Source: Portulaca oleracea
Lineage: Eukaryota > Streptophyta > Magnoliopsida > Caryophyllales > Portulacaceae
DNA length: 64,000 nucleotides
NCBI GenBank assembly: GCA_029582165.1
Contig: CM055871.1
Span: 4,037,501-4,101,500 of the forward strand
Reading direction: 5' to 3'
Shown: in pieces, positions 57,000-64,000 of the stretch
Position numbering within the stretch: the first letter of the stretch is position 1
How the letters are laid out: every line of letters starts with the position of its first letter
Program-made: the position numbers and the translations under genes
Notes under the pieces: model-generated
What the model was told of the DNA's origin: nothing
The model's database searches: none
The model's input: the letters and a program-made list of their open reading frames with translations, nothing else

Positions 57000-57533
57000 A
57001 TATATATATATATAATTAATTTGAAAGTTAAAATTTTAATATATCTAGATACTATAAATAAATATAAATAAATGTTAATCTTCATATATAAATTTAATGT
57101 ACAATAATCCAAGGCATATTGTCTTCTGGTTCAACCAATAGAGTGGTCCATTATGATTCATGAGGTAGATTGTATTGATCAATTGTTTGCCATTCATTTT
57201 AGTTCCTTTGTGGAAAGAGATATTTGGATAGATTTTTTTTTTTTTAATATGCAGCATGGTACTAGTTGTTTGTACAAGTACTAACTTTACATTAAAGAGT
57301 TGTATTAAAATATCTATAAGTTAAACTTTCTTTGGAAAAACATCTTTAAATTAGCCTTAGTTGTTTTTTTTTTTAATTTTTAGAGTTGATTTATTTGTGT
57401 GTAAAATGCATGGAGAAATAATATTTGTCTATGTTTAAATTTCTTTGTACTCACAAAAATAGAACCCAAACAAAAGCTTAATTAATATACGTTCCTTTTG
57501 TTTTTTGATTGAAAATATATCCATACTTTTATA

Positions 57534-57790
57534 CTCCCTCCATTTCACATTATTTGTCACATTGAAAATTTTGCTAGTTAAGCTTTAAAAATTTTGAACA
57601 CCATTTTCTTAATTTATATAATGATTCACTATATAAAATTACTAACAGCAGATTCATAACGAAAAATAAAACACAAATAATATATAATTCAATTGACAAT
57701 AAAATATTACATGAAAAATTATTTTTCAAAAATTGATATTAAAGACTGTGAAAGTCAACTAATTAAATAACAAATATTATGGAATGGAGG
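57534..57790. mobile_element. Stowaway MITE
   Basis: CTCCCTCCATTTCACATTAT and the mirror ATATTATGGAATGGAGG, with TA at the left and ATA at the right. Confidence 0.7.
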
Positions 57791-58750
57791 ATATAGTTTG
57801 TCATAGTTTTAGTAGTTCATGAACGATTTTGGTTATGGCACATCAATGACTTGTCCTTTACTGTAATTAGAAACGATAACTTCATGTTTGGCCAAAATAA
57901 TTTATTTTGAACGTATCATTAACTATGTTGCAAAATTTGATGGGACAGCTAAAGTATTAATTATTATCTAAATATTTTTAATTAAAATTATTGTTTTTTG
58001 TGCTTTTTTTTTGAAATCAAACATATTTCATTAGTAGCAAGTCATACGACACTTACAATGAAAATCGTAATTGAACAATTGTAGATCTAAAACATAGATA
58101 TGAAATTCAACTTCCAAATAACTAATACTAATCTTACAGACGTTCGGCTCCGATTTCTTCGATGACTCTGCATCTTTCCTCGATGACTCTGCATCTTTAC
58201 CATTGACGGAGAACCTTACAACCCGTGCTATAGCGATTTGAAAGTAGATCTTCATCCAACGTATTAATCAGACAAAAACTCTAGAAAGAGACTAAAACCC
58301 TAAATAAGGGTACAATAAAACTATAGAAAGAGACTAAAAACCCTAAATAAGGGTACAATAAAAACTCTTACAAAAGAAGAGACTAACTTTCTTTGCGTAA
58401 ACGTAAAACCAAACTAACAATTAAAGTAGAAATCAATCAAATTGGGGCTTACCATTGACAAAAGAATCAATGGCAGCCCCTTCAAGGAAGTGGAAGCTAG
58501 GGTTTTCTATTATTTTTTGTGTTTAGTCAATGAATGTTGTAGGTAAAATAAGTAAAGTAGCCCATCAATTCCATATTAATTATCATGTACATATTAATAA
58601 TTTTTCAATATATATAATGTTATATTATAGGAAAATACTATCATTTGATTCATAAGAAAACATATTATTATAAGAGTATGATGTTGTAATTTTTTGATAG
58701 AATATATTATAAAAAAATTATTAAAAAAGGGCATTGAAAAAACAATTATA

Positions 58751-59028
58751 TCCTCCGTTTCATATTATTTGCCCTGTTGTTGATTGTCACACTCGTCAAT
58801 GTTACTATTTGATTGATAATATATTATATAATACTTTATTAACAATTCTAATATTATACTTTTATAATATCATTTTTTGTTACGAAACTAATGATAGTAA
58901 TTAATTTTATTTAGTAAATCATTATATATATTAAGAAATTTAGGATCAAAATTTTATAAATTTGATTACACAATTTTCAAAAAGGACAAATAATATAAAA
59001 CAAAAGTAGTAACATGGAACAGAGGGAG
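58751..59028. mobile_element. Stowaway MITE
   Basis: TCCTCCGTTTCATATTATTT and a mirror ending ATGGAACAGAGGGAG, with TA flanks. Confidence 0.72.
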
Positions 59029-59121
59029 TATTAAATAATTCATTATTGGGATTATAAATTATAGATGATAGTATGATAAGAAAAAAATATTTGAAAAGTT
59101 ACATAGAAAAGAATCAAAATT

Positions 59122-59325
59122 TGTTTTTTTTTTATTACACGAGTAAGTTCGACCCACTTCATTAGGCACATATCTGATAACTTACCTAGTAAGGCTTAGC
59201 GGGTCAAGGGGAGGGGGTAATTCAAGCCCAAGGCCTAGTTGAAAGCCCTGCAGAATTCCACAGAATAAATTTTGCAAGTAGTGGGACTCAATCCCACCAC
59301 CTCCAAGTTGAAAGACAATTCACAA
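59122..59325 (-). mobile_element. SINE, older copy
   Basis: The plus side opens with a T run (the tail). Further in, the minus strand has a box B-like GGGATTGAGTCC (plus 59283-59294) about 35 bp from a degraded box A. Interior wording such as GGGCTTGAATTACCCCCTCC (minus) is like that of the 43.4 kb SINE (GGGCTTAGGTTCCCCCTTCC). A target duplication was not resolved. Confidence 0.55.
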
Positions 59326-60336
59326 TACCATATGAATTAACTCATAAAATAAATGTACCTGAGCTTAATTTGAAACATGAAACACATTATTTTACACGTC
59401 TAATTGACTTTGATAAAACTGTTACGAACAGAATTACAAACTTTATAAATTATTTCTACTCTCTTTGCTTTAATGATGAGAAACTTCCTTCTAACACACC
59501 AAACTTTTGCCTTTTAAAGTAGAAAAAAGGTTCCAATATTTTATTTTAATCACTAAAAAAAGGTTCTAATATTTTAAGGGCAAACTAAAAGCCGCGGTTT
59601 TAACTTTGACGTAATCCCTCTCCATGGGCTCTCTCTAGTGCAAAGTACACTTAAAAAGTCGTAAAATACTACCCACATATCTCATATTATATTGACCGTT
59701 GAATTTTAAAATTTTGTCATCATATATTGACCTAGAAAAATAATTTATACCTACGCATGGCATACCCCGTAACTAATTCAACAACAAAACATATTCCACT
59801 GTGGTATGAACAAATTCAGATATAGGCAGTCTTCCGCCTCGTTCGAATACGAGAGTATATGAAAAGATTGATTCTGATACATTTAAAATATCTTTGGAAA
59901 GCAGGAAAATTAGATCATAGTATACTGTAATTTAGAGATTTGAATTATGACAAACTGTATATTAAATTCGTATTACAGGATTCCTAAACATAAAAATGTT
60001 GGATTCAGTGCATCATCATTGAATTGGGTGAAATCAATGCGATTGATTATCGACATAACTTGCATGGAAATATTGTTTTCTTACCTCACCAATTAATTCC
60101 ATGAATTTTAGTATACCACCAAAATGTAAAAGCCCTTAGTGAGACATGAAAACAATATTTTTTGACATTTCATGTAGACAATTTATCAAGCTGATTTCAC
60201 CAACTTAATAGTAGTGCACTAAAATTCAACACTTTTATATTTTAGTGCATTGTGATACAAATTTAAATTACAATATATCACAATCCAAATCTCTAAAATA
60301 CAATGCACAACGATCCAAATTTTTCAAGAAATAAAA

Positions 60337-63300
60337 TGTAACGCCCCAACCTTAATCACAAGATTAAGACTATTCTTTAGAATCCCAAACTTGTGACACA
60401 ATGCAAATGAACACCCAGGCCGAAAGATTACCGCCGTCCCCACTCGGGACAAGGCAAAAACACAACCACAATCTAACAATCCACCATAAAACTGTGCTTA
60501 ACTCCATACAACACAACTGCTAAACTTAGAGTACAAATACATTATACAACCTTTAATTAAACATGTTGTATAGACTTTCCACAACCAAGTGGCCTTTAAT
60601 GCCCTTGAGTAACCTTGAATACCGATCATCGATCGCCTTTAGAGAACCACCTGCAGACGACTTACTCTCGCTTAACCTCGCTTTATCCCGGAGCTCGGAC
60701 CGCTTAAAACAAAACATTAAAAACATTCGCAAAGTGAGTGGGAAACACTCAAGACGTAAACCTCCAACACGCCAAACCGCTCAAAACGGTTTTAGTGCCG
60801 ATTTAAATTCATTTTGAAAACGGGATAGGGGATATAAAGCATGCTAAACCATTGAATACTTTAAGCTATAAAATTTCTATGCATATGCTGTGCTTAACAT
60901 TGAAATGATTTCATAAAGTAAGATATGGTGTCCTTTTAGATCGATGCCAAACATCTCACGCACGCACGCCCAAACCGATCTCGAGTTTGGATGGGTGATC
61001 GCTAAGCGATTAATCGCCAAAGTCAAGATTACTCCGACAGAGCTCAGAAATAAGGCTAGACTTTACTCTAGCATTGTGGAATAAGTTTCGACCATTTATA
61101 AAACAATAAAAACGTTAGAGTATATCTATGCAATAAAATCAGATTGACTTTAAATAGAACAAGAGTGGACAATTTGCGCATCTTAAGACGCTAAAACCCT
61201 TGGCGGCTCGGCTTGGAGATGGCCTTTGAAAGTTTGTCAACCAATAGAAGCATACATAAACATGAAGAACCGAATAAGGTTCTAAATTAGTTTCACGAGT
61301 TTGGAAACTTAGTAATATAAATGAAACAACTTTAGGAATAAAATTTCAGGTTGTATCAAAATAGCGTTTGTAGCATAACGTGAGTTAGGAAAATCGAACG
61401 ACATAAAAGAGTACATCCCGGAATAGGGAAAAACATGATCTTTAACTTTTCAACTGGCTCAAAGGCTAGAAATGAAAGGAAGGGCCGAAAAATGGCCCGG
61501 ACAGAAGCAGTGCATATAAAACCTTAGAAATTTCCGAGTCGGAAAACATGAACATAATGACGTAGAATATGATTCAAATGGAAGGGCTTGAATCCAATAA
61601 AAAATTAGCTTGAATTGACGATGAATGGGGCGCTTACACTTGAAAGCTAGGATGCGAACAATGGAGTTAACTATGGCTTGATCATACGATAGCAAATGAA
61701 CGATAAAACGGAGTACGATAAACATATTCGAATGCAATAAGAACAAGCTTGGGTCAATGATTTAAGCAATAAAGATGGAAGTAACTTTGAACTTGGAAGC
61801 TACCGAGCTAGAAGAAACTCTTAGCTAGCTCAAGACATTGAATAATATTCTAAAGGAAGATGGGGAAGTGAAATACTTTATCAAACCCATTAGCTTTTGG
61901 AGACTACCCTTAGGACTCCAAGATGGTACTTTTAGCTTTAAACACATAACTCTACAATGACAACCTACAACCATGGCCCATTCATGCTTAGAACCCTTAT
62001 TGGGTTGATTTAAGGCCCAAAAGACATACATTTACATAAACCAAATTGGCAGAAATGTTGTTCTGGATAGCCCTGCTTCCCGGGTTTGTAACTTATACTC
62101 CCGATATCGGATGACTATGAGCCACACCTTTCCGGAAAGCTTGCAACGTGGCCTAAAACTCTTATGTTTATCACTAAAACCAATAAAGTCTCTAAAGGGA
62201 CGAAAAATGGTCATCAAACCAGATACACTCTTAAACATTCTGGGCAGAACTTAAATTATAATCCTCAATGAAAACTCCATATCTCGTAATCCCGATATCG
62301 TATGAACGCATACCATACCTTTTCGGAAAGCCCAAAGTGTTACCTAGAACTTTTATGTTCAACTCCAAAGCCAATAAAGTCTCTAACTTGACGAAAAATG
62401 AGCATAAACCTACTGACTCAGAAATTCGTATATAAATTTGTACCTTTACGGTTTTGGTCGTAACTCGGCTATACATGTCGTAAATTGAAATTCCAAAGCC
62501 TACAGTTAGATAATAAACTAGGCTATCATTTGGAACAAAAATCTGGGCAAAATTCACCCTTTTATTCCCCTGTAAAAATCTGATTATAAACAGAATCCAT
62601 TTTAGCCCTTCAAGCTAATATATACATCTCCAATGGCTTCCAACTTGTATCAATTTCCAATCAAACCTCAAATTAGCTATTACCCAATAAATTTCCAGAA
62701 TTTAACCTCTTAATCTTGCTCAAATAAGACCTTAAAACTCACATGCAAAAGCTAATTTAAACATCCAATATAATACCACTCTTAAACACACAAAATCCAT
62801 CCAAATTTACATGTATAATTCCCCAAATTCAAACCCTAACTTAACCACAATATAAATTCATGCTTTAAACTCATAAAAGAGATGAAAAACAACAATTATA
62901 CATGATAAAAACATGAAAATCTGATTTAGAACATAAAGTTTGAGTTTAGGGTTTGGATATTATACCACTTAGAGGAGAATTTGAGGAAGTAAACAAGTGG
63001 AGAGGGAAGAGGGAGGCTCGGCTGCCTCCTGGTGGTCGCCACCTGGCCGGAGCTGGCCGGAAAACGCATGGGACAGAGGGGGGGGGGGGCTGCTGCGTGG
63101 TGTTAGCCAGCCATGGACAGCGAGAAGAAGAAAGAGGGGGGATGAGAGTTTAATTGGAATTAAAGGGAATGAGTGTACAAAAATAACCCTCTTTAACTAA
63201 TACCATACCATATACTCCCTCTAACACCTAATACAAATCTGAATTTGTAAATTAAATACAATAATTGTAATGTAATAACCTTAAATAATTTACTTGTACT

Positions 63301-63781
63301 AAAATAAAATCAATTGGTAGTAATTGGGTTAAAATAAAATAACACTTGGATGTAGAAAATCCAAATAATGAAATATAAATATTACTTGCACTTAAATGAA
63401 ATAAATATAACCCAAATAAATTAGAGTTTTGGGCAAGAAGATACAAATGTTACGGGGTCGAATAATTAGACCCCTTTCGGTTAAGAAAATAGCGTAAACG
63501 GTAAAACCCGATACAAATTAACTTAACGTGTAAATAACTTTATAACATAAATCGTATAACCTGAAATAATTTAACTCATTGAATGAACATGTAAAGTAAA
63601 ATTTTTAAGCCGATAATTTGGCACCTTAGCCATCTCCTGCACGAGACACGACGCCGATAACAATAAATAATTAAGTAAATCAATAAATAAATAAAGGTAA
63701 ACGCGAAAAATTCATAACGCGATTTGGGTAATTACTGTGCTTAATATATAATTAAACATGATTTTGGGGTGGTTTTTTACA
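60337..63781 (-). mobile_element. Solo-LTR-like unit, about 3.44 kb, opposite orientation
   Basis: The plus strand begins TGTAACGCCCCAACCTTAAT and ends CATGATTTTGGGGTGGTTTT-TTACA. It is the reverse of the unit at 52954-56314, flanked by the exact duplication TAAAA (60332-60336, 63782-63786). It shares GACGGCGGTAATC-type, TTGAGTGTTTCCCACTCAC-type and CGCCGATA-type landmarks with its partner. It contains no gag/pol, and its reading frames are short. Confidence 0.82.
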
Positions 63782-63894
63782 TAAAATCATTTCAAAAGCT
63801 AGAAGAAAACATGACATAACTAATTTGAGATCCAAAATTGTGCACTCACAAAAATCATTTCAAGAAATTATTTTTTTTATAGAATACATGACTT

Positions 63895-64000
63895 TTTCAC
63901 TTAAACTCTGTTCTTTTATTCGGCTGGCAGACTGCGGTATCATACCGCATCGAAACTTTTCATATTCTACCACAACCCGCCACAATCTACCACAACACAC
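63895..64000. mobile_element. Left end of an element cut by the window border
   Basis: CTCTGTTCTTTTATTCGGCT and then CCACAACCCGCCACAATCTA resemble, in reverse, the GTGGTGGAAT-rich stretch at 48565-48770. They also resemble the CCTGTTCTTTTATC phrase at 7016. Probably a hAT-type MITE; the right end lies outside. Confidence 0.3.

Larger units (their letters stand above)
57000..60336. other. Gene-free DNA between the two long LTR units
   Basis: Apart from the MITEs and SINE listed separately it shows no gene. A 43-45 bp tandem duplication containing AGAAAGAGACTAAAACCCTA lies at about 58278-58371. A 21 bp duplication of CGATGACTCTGCATCTTT lies at about 58156-58197. Confidence 0.45.

Noticed and set aside
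62953..63200. Two GC-rich frames near the right end
   Set aside because: They lie in the long LTR unit opposite the GC-rich leader seen in its partner at 53.6 kb; not a host gene.
1..64000. tRNA and rRNA genes
   Set aside because: No cloverleaf with intact A and B boxes or rRNA-like stretch was found apart from the SINE promoters.

Overview
The window is nuclear DNA of a flowering plant, almost certainly a eudicot. It holds intron-containing genes for organelle proteins (a DYW-type PPR protein, plastid PSRP1, a plant mTERF protein), a plant ankyrin/PGG membrane-protein gene, and a dense load of plant-type transposons (copia, plant L1-type LINEs, SINEs, Stowaway, Tourist, CACTA, hAT and Mutator-like elements, and LTR units of about 3.4 kb). 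No sequence here fixes the species.

Layout. 1-2.3 kb: no confident gene, plus TG/TA microsatellites. 2.35-4.47 kb (+): a two-exon PPR-DYW RNA-editing factor resembling Arabidopsis At3g26780/26782 (MEF14). 5.1-6.6 kb (-): a two-exon NAB-domain (NET3/KIP1-like) coiled-coil protein, convergent with the PPR gene. 7-15.2 kb: gene-free, with MITEs, minisatellite-like GCTCATAA repeats and LTR debris. 15.3-23.1 kb: a nested cluster. A complete but decayed copia element (15846-20145, TSD ATGTT, initiator-Met PBS) sits inside the zinc-finger coding region of a LINE, beside a second, 5'-truncated copia element. 23.6-32.1 kb (+): an ankyrin-repeat/PGG membrane-protein gene with an in-frame stop, a 5.8 kb transposon-filled intron and a duplicated terminal exon pair. 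33.05-34.84 kb (+): PSRP1 in five exons. 35.6-37.3 kb (-): an mTERF gene of the mTERF8/pTAC15 type in two exons, convergent with PSRP1. 37.3-64 kb: no intact host gene. This part holds Mutator-like elements with GGAAATTGGATTC ends (one carrying a coiled-coil host-gene fragment), SINEs, a LINE tail, Stowaway, Tourist and CACTA MITEs, and two solo-LTR-like units of about 3.4 kb in opposite orientation.

Three of the clear genes (PPR, PSRP1, mTERF) serve gene expression in mitochondria or plastids, but they do not form an operon-like unit. The most unusual structure is a head-to-head pair of about 1 kb Pack-MULE-like elements in the large intron of the ankyrin gene, forming a roughly 2 kb inverted repeat. 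Next to it is an array with an exact 66 bp period. All exon boundaries were read by eye from GT/AG sites, reading frame and family resemblance; no transcript or database evidence was available.
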